A stretch of DNA of 64,000 nt from assembly GCA_021234155.1 (NCBI GenBank), contig JAJEKV010000002.1, positions 19,395,592-19,459,591 of the forward strand, in the 5' to 3' direction. Every line of letters begins with the position of its first letter. The first letter of the stretch is position 1. Both the position numbers and the translations under genes were made by a program. Below the pieces are notes generated by a model that was given only the letters and a program-made list of their open reading frames with translations, was not told the DNA's origin and did no database searches. This document shows positions 36,669 through 47,509 of the stretch, piece after piece. The DNA comes from Isoetes taiwanensis (lineage: Eukaryota; Streptophyta; Lycopodiopsida; Isoetales; Isoetaceae).

Positions 36669-36974
36669 TCAGCTTGAGCATCTTAGTATAAGTAAATCTA
36701 TTTTTTCTGATGCATCTTCCTCTATTTCTTCCCAAAAAATGAAACTCACCTTCTTTAAGCGAATTACTGGCCATGCAACAAAGGTTCCGATGCTTTCACC
36801 GACTGTGTCTCCATCAGGATGCCTTTTGGGTAATACTTCGTCGTTGAAATGGCAACTGGTAGCTAGGATCTTCACATGATCATTTCCAAGAGGAACTCCA
36901 TGGCATACTGCTTCCAGATCGACTGATTCTATCTTGCAATTTCCCACCCTCCTCTTCAAATTCGTCATCAGCAT
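36669..36974 (-). pseudogene. DUF8039-like fragment of a CACTA/TNP2-type element
   Basis: The minus-strand frame carries HGVPLGNDHVKILATSCHFN and then DTVGESIGTFVAWPVIRL. The pattern 'xGVPLGxDxVKV...TVGEAxGxxVAWP' is what I know from DUF8039, a domain found beside TNP2-type transposases in plant CACTA elements. Only this domain is visible. It lies outside the CACTA-like element that ends at 35021, so it comes from another copy. Confidence is limited because it rests on motif memory alone. Confidence 0.45.
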
Positions 36975-37027
36975 GTAACATTCCTATCCAATGCTGTTCA
37001 ATATCGTAAGATTATGGGATTAATTTG

Positions 37028-37440
37028 GAGCTTGCGATCTAGAAGAGTTCGACATCGCTCAGGCGCAGGCTCGACATCGCTCAGGCGCAGGCTTCTTCCC
37101 AGTTCTTTCGAGTTCTTTCGAGTTCTTCCAGTTCTTCCCAGTTCTTCCGAGTTCGAATGGCAAGAAAGGCTGGCGGCAATATTAGGTGGCAGTTTCAAAT
37201 TATCCGTTAATTGTACTGCTTTTTTAGCGGCTGAGTGAAATCTAATTATGGATTTCATAATACGGTGGTCGTAGAGCCATTAAATGTCGATCCAAACCCG
37301 ACCGTCGATTGCTTATGGAAATCTATATAAGTTTTTGAATTTCATTTCTTGTTTTTGATTGCAGACTTGCTCCGAGGCACTCAAGAACTCAAGAACTCCA
37401 AGGCGCTCAAGAACTCAAGAACTCCGAGGCACTCAAGATC
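37028..37440. repeat. Facing tandem-repeat blocks forming an inverted repeat
   Basis: A 22-base unit (TCGACATCGCTCAGGCGCAGG) is duplicated at 37029-37072. It is followed at 37090-37150 by GAGTTCTTTC- and CAGTTCTTCC-type units. At 37374-37436 a 26-base unit (AGGCACTCAAGAACTCAAGA...) stands in tandem about 2.5 times and is complementary in style to the first block, so the two could pair across some 230 bases. Confidence 0.55.
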
Positions 37441-38448
37441 AACGCGAAGATGCCGCCCAAAGGTCGTGCTGCTCCAAACTCAGGCCGAGCCACGAGAGAA
37501 GCTGTTCAAGATCAGTATTGTTCAAGTGTTTAGGCGTCTGTTCATTGCTCTGATTATTGTGCAGTGTTTGCTCTGTATTTACTGTTAATAAATCTTCTGC
37601 CCGGCTGCTCATACTCCTGTCTATCATTTCTATAGCAGTGACTTAAATTTGCATTTGCATAATTAATGTCCTTCCTGTGTTAAATTGTCATGCCCGTGTC
37701 TATAATTTATCCACCTGTGAGTAAAATAGTATGACCGTATTTAATTGGCCTGCCTTCGAGTGACGGTTCGGCCTTTCTGTAATTGTCACGCCTTTTGAGT
37801 GTGTCTGTAATTGGCGACTGTATGCCATTCTGTATAGTTTAGCCTAGCCGGAACGGTTGACCACTCGAAATCGCGCTAAGCATGTATTGCACCTTCGTTT
37901 GCAGGGAAGAAGAGATAAAACCGATTGGTAATTGCTACACCTCCTACTAAGAAAGCAAGAGGCTCGGAAGTTACTCCAGCGACCTCAAGCTCACAGAAGA
38001 AGGGAAAGCCTAACGAGGACGCAGTATCCTATGCATTGTCAATAGATGATAGCAGATCCATTATCAGAGTAGACACAGATCCTTGATGGCCCGAGAAGAA
38101 GATGGATGACAGTGCGGAGTGGTATGTTGACGTAGGCAAAACAAATGGTAAGGCGGATCTTGTGTTACACTCCAGGAAGAAAGAGACCGATCTTATGAAG
38201 AAACAAGGTACTCTTATCACTTGTGAGGAGCAGGATGACATATGTTGTCAACTCCTAGTGGAGGTTGTGAAGAACCACAAGAAAGATTTCATCAGATTTA
38301 CACATGCCAGGGCAACTGCTTTCAAAGATGGTCTGATGAAGAAGGATGTGAGTGCTGAGTCATGTTTCAAGTATGGATGGCCTCAAAATACTGCTCTCAC
38401 TCCAGTGTCTATCAGGGAAAATTTTAAGGGACCTATAATTTTGTACAA

Positions 38449-39230
38449 GTATAATGAATTGGCCATTCCTTATAAAATATGCCCCCAAAAGTGTAGTCTG
38501 AATTGGCCATTTTTCCTATTTTTTCCTAATGTGGATGCAACCCAATTGGCAATTTTTGAACTAAATATCTATTAGTGTAGCTCAAATGGCGATTTTTAGC
38601 TAGATTCTTATTAAATATAGAGGTAGTTGCCCAGACATAAAGAAGTCGCTACCTTATAAAATGTGTTAAGTTACATGTTGTATGAATTTGAATTCATAAC
38701 CCATGTATTTCAATAATGCACAGATTGCTAGTAGGGAGAATCAGAAATCGGATGCCAGAGTCTTCATAAAGAGGATTGAAAAGTAACTTGACATTTGATT
38801 TTCCAAAAGAGAGGGATTATTCTTAGTTAGTAGATATATTTAAGAATAAAAATTTCTAATAATGTTGGCCCCCCATAAGTGACAAATTTATGGGGGCCTC
38901 TTAATGAGTTAAGATTTGGCGAACTTAAGGCATTACAGGATTTGGCCAAGTGCCTAAATGGCCATTCCATAAGCATATCTAGTTCTCACTTGGGACTAAA
39001 TTGGCCCCAAAGTCGATACCACTCCAATTAGCAAACATCTAATTGGCCATTCTAATGTCGTAATGGGCAATAAAGTGCCACAAAATGGCGAATCTGCAGG
39101 TACTCCGTAGGTAAGGCATCCTACTCAAGCCGGCCGTCGCATTTTGCCTGAACCTGTAATTTGTGGCCAAATGGCCCGCCCGGGCCACTAAATTTTTCGC
39201 TGGTGTCTATAAGTGAAGGGGTGTCTGCAG
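38449..39230 (+). repeat. Probable intron with a recurring AATTGGCCATT-type motif
   Basis: Between the donor TACAA|GTATAA at 38449 and the acceptor CTGCAG at 39230, variants of AATTGGCCATT occur about ten times, for example at 38457, 38501, 38543 (CAATTGGCAATTT), 38585 (AAATGGCGATTTT), and several near 38940-39100. They are self-complementary or nearly so. This is a different motif from the GGCGTG one but shows the same habit of filling an intron. Confidence 0.45.
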
Positions 39231-39478
39231 TGAGGAGAGCTTTGCGAGGACCTTCTCCAAGTTACTACCTGGAACAGTTGAAGCATCGAAATGATATCAG
39301 GAATGTATGAAGATTGCTGGACTTAGGAAAGGACATCCCAGCTGCAACAGTTGATGGCATGTTGGCAGAAAATGACTCCGAAAAAAAATCGCAGCTGGAG
39401 GCAATGAGTAGGCTAGTCAAGTATGCAGACAACTAACCACTTGACCAATCTTTTACACATCCCATCTATGTTGACCGT

Positions 39479-40005
39479 TGTGATCCAACAGATTGAATCA
39501 AACCCCAAGCTGAGCAGAATGCAAAATATATGCATCAGGCTGTGCCACACTCTACCAGCAAATAGATTAAACACAAATTGCAGATGAAGAAGGAGAGAGA
39601 TAAAATAAGTCTGGAGGTTCATCCTCCTCTTCTATTGTGAATTCTTCCATGGAATACACTCTACTATAATAGATCTCCTTCAAGGCACAAGAGTGAGAGA
39701 GAGAATGAGGAGACGTGCCCCTCCTCTTAAACTTACACAGCAAATCTTGACCATTCATCTTCAAGCAATCTCCACCGTTAGATCTTCAATAACCACATGC
39801 CCTTTGAGATCATGCCAATTCATCAAATATTCAACCATTAAAATGGCTTTAATACTCCTTCAAGCCCATATACAAGTGCCCACACTCTAAAACATCCAAA
39901 AAATATAATATCTTCTCCAACTTCAACAGATAAATCATCAAACATACATCAAATATGACAATTTGGTGCAAAACATCAAAATGTGAACAGATAAACCACA
40001 TTACA
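39479..40005 (-). repeat. LTR, left copy (3' LTR in element orientation), 527 bp
   Basis: It is nearly identical to 41660-42172. The main differences are a 12-14 base insertion near 39945 and scattered substitutions, so the insertion is not brand-new. Confidence 0.85.
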
Positions 40006-40726
40006 TTATTCCCCCCCATGAGTATTCATCGTCTCGATGAATTCTTCAAAAATCTTCCAAACATATATCAAACTCGCTCAAGCTAGCTGGTCTATAAAAA
40101 TAGCACTGCAACTTAATGAAATCCATTATCCAAATGTCTTCAAGTCTTCAAAAACATCTATAGAAGACTTCCAAGGAAAAGAAATACTAAAAACTTCTAA
40201 CATCACTTCATCTTCATCAATCATAGGGTGGCAAGTCCCATCCAGGTCAGTGGCACCCTCGCTCTACTGCCTTGGCATAGCGCTCTATCCCCTTCACAAC
40301 ACTTATAATTCTTCATCACATTTTACATAGGTCATGAGATGCTGCTGCCTTTCTAGGTCAGCACATCCATCATGCCATCCATAATCACTTAAATAAAATA
40401 TAAAACTTGTACAACTTCCTTTGATAGGTTGAATTATTGAAAAAACTTGAAAATGAAATCCAATCAAATTGCAAAAGCATAAGCACTAAACACATATTCT
40501 TGATCTTCATAATATGGTGTTGACTTGAATAAGCTCGTTGGAGAATAAATAGTCTTCTCTGAACATTGATGGTCTTCAAAAATATTAAAACTCCAAACAA
40601 ACAATGGTTGATTCTTCAAAGGAACTTCAATTCTTCTTAATATTTGGGAATATGTTTTGGGCACATACATATACTTGCATAAATTATATCGTCAAGTGCA
40701 ATATTGGGACTTTGCTAAAATATGAA

Positions 40727-40800
40727 CTTGGTCTAGATTCGAACAGTAAACCTCGCATTTGCTAGGCCACATCTCTTACCATCTCATTCCAATTACTCTT
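40727..40800 (-). ncRNA. tRNA-like Pol III module (SINE head) inside the LTR element
   Basis: On the minus strand ATGGTAAGAGATGTGGCC (A-box-like, 40765-40782) is followed after about 12 bases by GGTTTACTGTTCGAATCT (B-box-like, 40735-40752). No cloverleaf is proposed. The arrangement resembles tRNA-derived plant SINEs. Confidence 0.4.
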
Positions 40801-41659
40801 TTATAAATTTTTCCCTATCTTTTTTTTTTTCTATTAAACAACATCCTTTTCTTTCTTTTGATTTTTCTTCTTCTTTTCTCTGCTACTCTGTGCGCGCGGG
40901 CAGGGCCATTGGGGTATGATGGAGCAATGGTAAAGAACGGCGGCTTCAGATCAAGCTCTGGCTATGTCCCAGATTTCTATCTTGTTTTTTTCTTCTTTCT
41001 ATGCAAGGATTAACACTTAGAATAGGGCAAGGAATGACATGGAAAGATCACAAGCTTTTTCGTCCTTCTCAGGGTTTGTTTGGCTATGGCTGCGAAGCTT
41101 TGTACAGGATGTCCACTGGTTGAAGCGTGAAAGAGAAGGCAACAAATTTATTTTTTCAAGGCTATTGCACAGATTGAGTGGCAAAGCTTCAGATAGAATC
41201 AGAAACAAGCATTTGATGGATAATTTTAGCAGGCTTAGGACGAAGAAATGGCATTAAGCTTTGTTTTATATGCAGGTAGCAGAGTAGGTAATGGCACAAA
41301 ATATATAGCAGACGGTTTCTTTGTTCAGAATTAACAATCAGAGATATATCAACATAATTCTGTTTATGAGAATATGGATTAACTTGAAGCTTACAACTCT
41401 ATCACAAGCACTCCGTACAAGCTTTACTGGCCAGGCAAAGGAAGAACAGAAGCCATATATTTATTGAATTCTAGAAATTTCTGAAATGCTTCATTTATAG
41501 CAGAACCATACCTCTTAGTCTGCTTCATAATGATTTGGAAGAAGAAATAAGTCTGCAAATCCACTTCTTATTCCTTATGCTGCTATATATAGATGAGATT
41601 ATCATCATAAAAATCATGCTAATAGAATGCTGCTTCTTCTCGCAATGCCCCCCAAAAAA

Positions 41660-42172
41660 TGTGATCCAACAGATTGAATCAAACCCCAAGCTGAGCAGAA
41701 TGCAAAATATATGCATCAGGATGCACCACACTCTACCAGCAAATAGATTAAACACAAATTGCAGATGAAGAAGGAGAGAGATAAAATAAGTCTGGAGGTT
41801 CGTCCTCCTCTTCTATTGTGAATTCTTCCATGGAATACACTCTACTATAATAGATCTCCTTCAAGGCACAAGAGTGAGAGAGAGAATGAGGAGACGTGCC
41901 CCTCCTCTTAAACTTACACAGCAAATCTTGACCATTCATCTTCAAGCAATCTCCACCGTTAGATCTTCAATAACCACATGCCCTTTGAGATCATGCCACT
42001 CCATCAAATATTCAACCATTAAAATAGCTTTAATACTCCTTCAAGCCCAAATACAAGTGCCCACACTCTAAAACATTCAAAAAATATAATATCTTCTCCA
42101 ACTTCAACAGATAAATCATCAAACATAAATTTGGTGCAAAACATCAAAATGTGAAAAATAAACCACATTACA
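41660..42172 (-). repeat. LTR, right copy (5' LTR in element orientation), 513 bp
   Basis: It pairs with 39479-40005 and shares its ends. It is followed directly by ACCGT and the resumed host exon. Confidence 0.85.
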
Positions 42173-42644
42173 ACCGTCTGGTGAGATCACATAAGTCAAC
42201 ATTTGTTAGCAGGAGGTATGACCCGGAGCATGCTAGAGAAATCTTGAGGGCGATGGTGAAGAATCCAGGCCAAGTTCCTATGCCAGCAGACGTGCTTCCT
42301 TGGGATAGGAAAAAGGATGCTCCACTCCAGTGGACAACACTAGAGGAGCTTACAGTGGAGAACCCTAATGTATGCTTTCTCATTATTGACGGACAACATT
42401 CTATTGAAGCACAACGATCCCTATCCAATCAGGCTAAGCAAACAGGACAAACCATGTATCTGCTACATTACAACCACAGGAAATGTCGGTTTCTAAGCCC
42501 CCATACCCCTGCAGAGGATCTCGCAGAGATTAGTGCAATATTGAACGAAATGGGCGAAGTCTTTCTTTATAAAAGGTTAGTACATTAGGTGGCCTTTAGT
42601 TAGATATATCAATAGACTAGGTCCGGCGTGTGTCCAGGCGTGCC

Positions 42645-43034
42645 AATTCGCGTCGGGCGTGTATTCATGCTGACAATTCGCAGGATGAATGCACGCCTGG
42701 CGCGAATTGGCCATAAACTGCCTGACCAAAATGCTTCTGGCGTGTATTCAGCTGGCAATTCGCGATTCAGCGGCGCGAATTGCCAGCTGAATACACGCTA
42801 GAAGCATTTTGGTCACAGCTGAATACACGCCAGAAGCGTTTTGGTCAGGCAGTATATTGTCAATTCACGCCAGGCGCGAACTAGCAATCTCCTGCGTGCT
42901 CAAAACGCTTCTAGCGTGTATTCATACAGCGGCGCGAATTGTTAGCTGAATACACGCTAGAAGCGTTTTCGTTAAGCAGTTTATGGCCAATTCGCGCCAG
43001 GCGTGTATTCATCCTGCGAATTGTCAGCATGAAT
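42645..43034. repeat. Inverted-repeat array of the GGCGTG motif inside an intron
   Basis: Arms 42663-42753 and 42944-43034 (91 bases each) are inverted copies with six mismatches by eye. The 190-base centre holds further copies in both directions, such as GCGAATTGCCAGCTGAATAC and CAATTCACGCCAGGCGCGAA. A transcript could fold into one long hairpin. The array lies wholly within the intron 42576-43114. Confidence 0.8.
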
Positions 43035-45080
43035 CCTGTTGGCTTGATCTAAAAAGCGGTTCATTTTTGTATGCCCTGCTCCTATTGGCTGATATGATTT
43101 CCTTATTCGTGCAGCCCTTACGTGGAACAACTCCGTCATGCCCGCCAGCAATGGATAGAATATGAAAGACCGGTGCAAACAAAACAGGGAGGAACGAAGT
43201 CTGAGGAGTATAAGGCATTGGAAAAGACCTTGGTCTAGACTATCATCCAAGATAAGAAACTAAGGCCCAAAAAGACAGGAAAAAAAATTGGGAAGGAAGC
43301 AGGCGAGACGTCTGAAGCATCTTCCAGAGGGCCTAGAGATGCCTACAGGATCATCTTCTAAGGACGAAGCCTGGGTGAAGGGGAACGAGTTTTGGGATGC
43401 TTATGCGCAGAAACAGCTCCTAGATGCAACGAGAAGAGTGCCTCCTCAAGATAGTTCAATATTTGATTTGAAGACCACCAAGATGAGGAAAGTACAGGGC
43501 CTTCAGGATGATGAAGTCATTTGGCTGTTAAATCAATGCATAAACAAAGAAGTTCTGTACAAGAAGGCTTCTTCAGTCAAGGACAAAATGTCCTTCGTTG
43601 ATTGTTGCACTCATATAAAGGACATGCGAGTTATGAAGGTAGCAGTTAGTCAAGAACTTCAGAAGCTATTTGGTGATGTAACATTGTCTGAACTCGGCCT
43701 GCTAGACAAGTATGGTGTGTCTGCTGATGACATCAAGAAATACGTCTTCTGGTCCAAGGAATTTCTGCAAAACAGGAAATCAAATAACCAACAGCACACC
43801 ACAAAATTATCAGATAAGGTGATGGTTGAGCTGAGAAGAAAGGTTGCCATCCTGAAAGATGTTGGTGGTGACTTACCTGCACTCCAATACCTGGTCTCTA
43901 CTGGCTATAAAGGTCTCCTACCCGATACAACAATAGGCCCTCGTAATATTTCTCTGTTTGTATTGGATAGCAGGACTGCAAAAGGAGAGAAGGGGATGAC
44001 TAAAAAAGAGTACAACAGTTTTTTTACTAGCTGCATAGGTTTAACAACTGAGAAGCTCTTTACTATTATCATCATATGCCCCCCAGAAGAGCCTCATATG
44101 CATGCTTTGGTGGCTTCATACGACTTGGAATGTCTAAAGGTCGTTAGGGAAGGTTCTCTTCTCTTTGAGACAAAGGATACTGATTTGAGGATGCAGTTTA
44201 AAAGCACTTGTATAATCTTCATAATGATATCCCTTGTGCCAGATGATGACTATGAGGTAGCTAAGAGCCAAGGGGCATCAGATAAAGGTGCATGACAGTG
44301 TTTTCTTTTGGATGAACCCAGCTTGAAAAATGTTCTACAAAGCAGATGATGAGGATGAAGCAAATGAAAGCCAGGAATTTGATGTTTCTAACCTCTACCG
44401 GAAAGACATCACTCTGGAATTGCTGACAAAAGAAAAGGGGCCCTTGAATAAACATGGGTTTGCAATCAATTTGGCAAGCTATCTTGTTGAGGCATTTGCA
44501 CCACTTGATACCACTTGCTGTGAACTACATGTTGGAGGGTATATTGGTAGAGAAGCCCTGAAGACATCAAGAAGATGTTTAAGTTTCGTCAACGATGACC
44601 AGTCCAGGGATTTCCTTGAAGTGTTTTTCGAAAAGGTACTAGCCATAGCTGATTGGGGTCCTGTCAAAGATAAAAACCCCTTGGCTTTGGTCCTTACAAA
44701 GGGCAGAATCAGGCTACTAGTTCACAAAAGCCTCCAAGTGCAACTCCAGAATGTTCAAAAAGCAATGCAACCTCCGAGGAGAAGGCCGCAATGCTAGCGC
44801 GGGAACGTGAGATCATGGAGCAAAATATGGAGTCCACGCTTGGTAATATTCCAACTGGTAATATCCATCTTGGCGGTATGACTACGGTAGTTCCTGATAC
44901 CAGCCAGGATGATCATGCAAGCTCAGATTCAACCACTGAGGTTAGGAATCAAAACCCTGTGGTAGATTTCATAGAAGAGAACATGTCCGAACTAAACCAT
45001 GGAGTTAATGCTTCTGGCAGTAAGCATCCGGGGAGTGAAGTAGACGCTACGACTGCTGGGGATGACAGTGATGATGAAAG

Positions 45081-45148
45081 GTAATTCATGCCAGGCGTGA
45101 TATGTAGCTTACTTATGACGGACAAAACGCGCTTGGCGTGTATTGCAG
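45081..45148 (+). repeat. 68-bp intron made almost wholly of two motif copies
   Basis: The intron opens GTAATTCATGCCAGGCGTGA at its donor and closes ACGCGCTTGGCGTGTATTGCAG at its acceptor, so both splice sites lie within motif copies. The two exons join in phase (AG|A codon). Confidence 0.6.
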
Positions 45149-45971
45149 ACCACTTTTGTATGACTCTCTTTGTTTTCCATGGTTTAAGGCTCCACCTGCT
45201 TGTGACAAAATCATTGTCTTCGATCAAGTGGATCTATCCTCGTCCACACTTAGAAGATATGATGAATGAGGCGTTCAGATTGTTTTGAGTTGCCATCTGG
45301 TCCTCAATGGAATATAGAAATGTTGATGAAGTACTTAGGGTGTTACCAGGCATGAATCCAGACTTTGTGACGATTTGGGACCAAAGTAAGTGTATAAAGT
45401 TTCCACATTTAAGAGATCCGGATGGCAAACCAGTCTTCGTGAAACATCTTGGTACTATGATGGATCAGCTTGGCATTCAAAAGAAAGAGGACATCACAAT
45501 AGTAGATGATGATGCTCTTAAGTGCTTTTATAATCAAGGTCGGGCTCTAAATCCACCAACTTATACTCCATTAGATTACTCAACAGATGAGTTTCTAGTA
45601 CTATTCATGTCCATCATGAGTGGCTTGGTTGTTGGTAAAATAGTATCAGATGTTGTCAAAATGCATCCAGAACTAGATTGGACTAAGGAGATGGATCCCT
45701 ATCTTGAGAGTTATTTGACAAAGAAAGGACTAGTCCCTCTATGATGTAATCTTCATATCAAGTGAATATAATGTAAAAAGTGTTCTGTGTATATTGATGT
45801 GTTGTTATCTATAAATGCTAATCAAACACCACATTCTTCTCACTAAAACAAGAACATGTTAAACCACCCAGTACTATAATGCAAAAATTTACAACAATGC
45901 AAAACAACATGTCACACACCACAACACTATATTGAAAAAAGGGTATGCAAAAGTGGCGTGCTTTTGGAACA

Positions 45972-46002
45972 GACATAAATCCAATTTAAATGAATGATGG
46001 TT
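45972..46002 (+). repeat. 31-base block shared with 28775-28805
   Basis: Identical to the block downstream of the DUF7869-type remnant. It starts 227 bases after the stop at 45744. Confidence 0.7.
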
Positions 46003-46616
46003 ACTGGATATTGTTTGCTATTTGTGCAAGTTCAGGAAAAGCTAAACTATCCTTTTGTTTTGTCAATTCATTGTTATTGCAGCACTGTTCATTCCTCAAA
46101 TCTATGTTCTAATTGTGTGAATGATCTTTGTTTTACAGATAACGAAGCTTTTTTGACATGCGCAAAGGAGATGCAAACCTGGCATCGTTCTTAAATGATT
46201 CTGATGTTTAGATCTTGCAATGCCAGTGCCCAGATGCAGATAAGCAGGTGCATCTAAGCAGATTGTTTAGGCCTTCAAGCTGAGAAACAATCCCTAATAA
46301 AGTTGTCATCTCTGTGTTTATCAGCTTTCTGCAATAATGTATCCCGATTTCACCAAAGATGCATTTAAAGTTTTCAGATTTATAGGAAAGGCAGAGGCAA
46401 CAAGCAAGGGGCAGACAATCGAGGACAAAGGCAAGCGACAAAAAGGCAAGCGGGCAAACAAAGCGAGTGTGACAAGCGAGCAAAGGATTGAGGCAAAGAA
46501 GAAAGCAAAGTTTAGTTTATCTTTGGTAAATAATTCGGGGATACACTTTTGCTCTGAGGAGCATCGTTTAGTGCATTTCCACAATAACTAACATCCTTTG
46601 CTCCTTTCTCTCTCTA

Positions 46617-46733
<117 letters not shown>

Positions 46734-46754
46734 GCATCGGCCACATGATCAATA

Positions 46755-46840
46755 AAAAATTGTCTCTCGTGCTATACGGCGAGAGACAATTTTTATACCG
46801 TATAGCGTGAGAGATTATGAGAGATAATAATCTCTCATCG
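46755..46840. repeat. Two adjacent inverted repeats (hairpins)
   Basis: AAAAATTGTCTCTCG (46755-46769) pairs with CGAGAGACAATTTTT (46780-46794) around a 10-base loop. GAGAGATTATGAGAG-type sequence follows and pairs with TAATCTCTC at about 46810-46838. A MITE-like origin is possible. Confidence 0.7.
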
Positions 46841-47509
46841 CTTAACCATGCCCGTTAAAGGGAAAAGACCAAAAAGGTCGATTTTTTCTTACGAAAAACT
46901 TTTCCGGGATCCCTTTTTTAGGGAGGGATCCCCTGCTTATGCTTATGCAGGGTTCAACGGATTCAAGGATTTTTTGGCAAAGGATTCAACGGCAGCAGAT
47001 GGCACAGCTTCGGGGGCTTCGATTCCAGAAAAGGGAATAATAGACTAAAATTGAATCCAGAAGCTCTAATCCAGAAGCTTTCATAATAAAAAATCCATTG
47101 TAACAGAGCGACCGTAACCAAGGCCGTTTTAACAAAGCCTCAAAGGGAGAATCCGACAATTTCGATTGGATTGAAACCCCAAACCGGCTGTGTCTGGGTG
47201 ATCTTCTGAGCTATTCAAATAATTTTCATTCTATTCCCTTTTCAGCAACTCGAATGCAGCAGCTGCGAATGATATTCTGTAAAAGGGCTTTAAGAACACG
47301 GCTTCTTGCATAACAATTTAGGGATGATTTAGGGGTAGGTGTTCTAGAACAGAAGCCCTTTATTTGGGAACATGAGCAAAACGAATTAGTGCATAAGAAA
47401 TGGGAATACTAAGGTGATAAACTGCAGCGGCAATAGGATGTCTATGAATATCTATTGGAACAGGAGACTGAAACCAACATTTCTGGAATCTTTCTATTCA
47501 TCCTAAAGG

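Larger units (their letters stand above)
39479..42172 (-). mobile_element. Non-autonomous LTR retrotransposon inside an exon, target duplication ACCGT
   Basis: Two direct LTRs (39479-40005 and 41660-42172) begin TGTGATCCAACAG and end CCACATTACA. ACCGT flanks the whole on both sides (39474-39478 and 42173-42177). On the minus strand a purine tract (CATGGGGGGGAATAA, plus 40006-40020) stands just before the left LTR, which is therefore the 3' LTR. TGGGGGGCATTGCGAG near 41640-41655 may be the primer site, though I cannot assign the tRNA. The 1.65-kb interior has no gag or pol domain, so the copy depends on helper proteins. It contains a tRNA-like Pol III module. Ignoring the insertion, the host exon frame runs straight through. 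Confidence 0.85.
37449..45744 (+). pseudogene. Large unknown multi-exon gene, decayed, with ParB/DGQHR-like and FCP1/HAD-like segments
   Basis: Function is unknown. Coding-like pieces in order: MPPKGRAAPNSG from 37449; 37904-38448 after TTTGCAG (HKKDFIRFTHARATAFKDG; TGA at 38084); 39231-39478 after CTGCAG (stops TGA 39292 and TAA 39434, one frame change); continuing in the same frame at 42178-42575 past an inserted LTR element; 43115-45080; 45149-45744. Introns 42576-43114 and 45081-45148 are both AG|GT, phase 2. Segment FLIIDGQHSIEAQRSL (about 42387) resembles the DGQHR/ParB-Srx signature. The last exon holds VAIWSSMEYRNVDEVLRVL and FVTIWDQSKC, as in FCP1/NIF-type HAD phosphatases; an aspartate pair that could be the catalytic motif is out of frame. 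Further damage: TAG 43236, an 8-A run at 43280 joining two frames, and frame changes near 44287, 44690 and 45230. It may be two genes or a transposon-encoded protein. Confidence 0.55.

Noticed and set aside
42645-43034. CRISPR array
   Set aside because: The repeats are inverted, unevenly spaced and lie in a plant intron; no spacer pattern.
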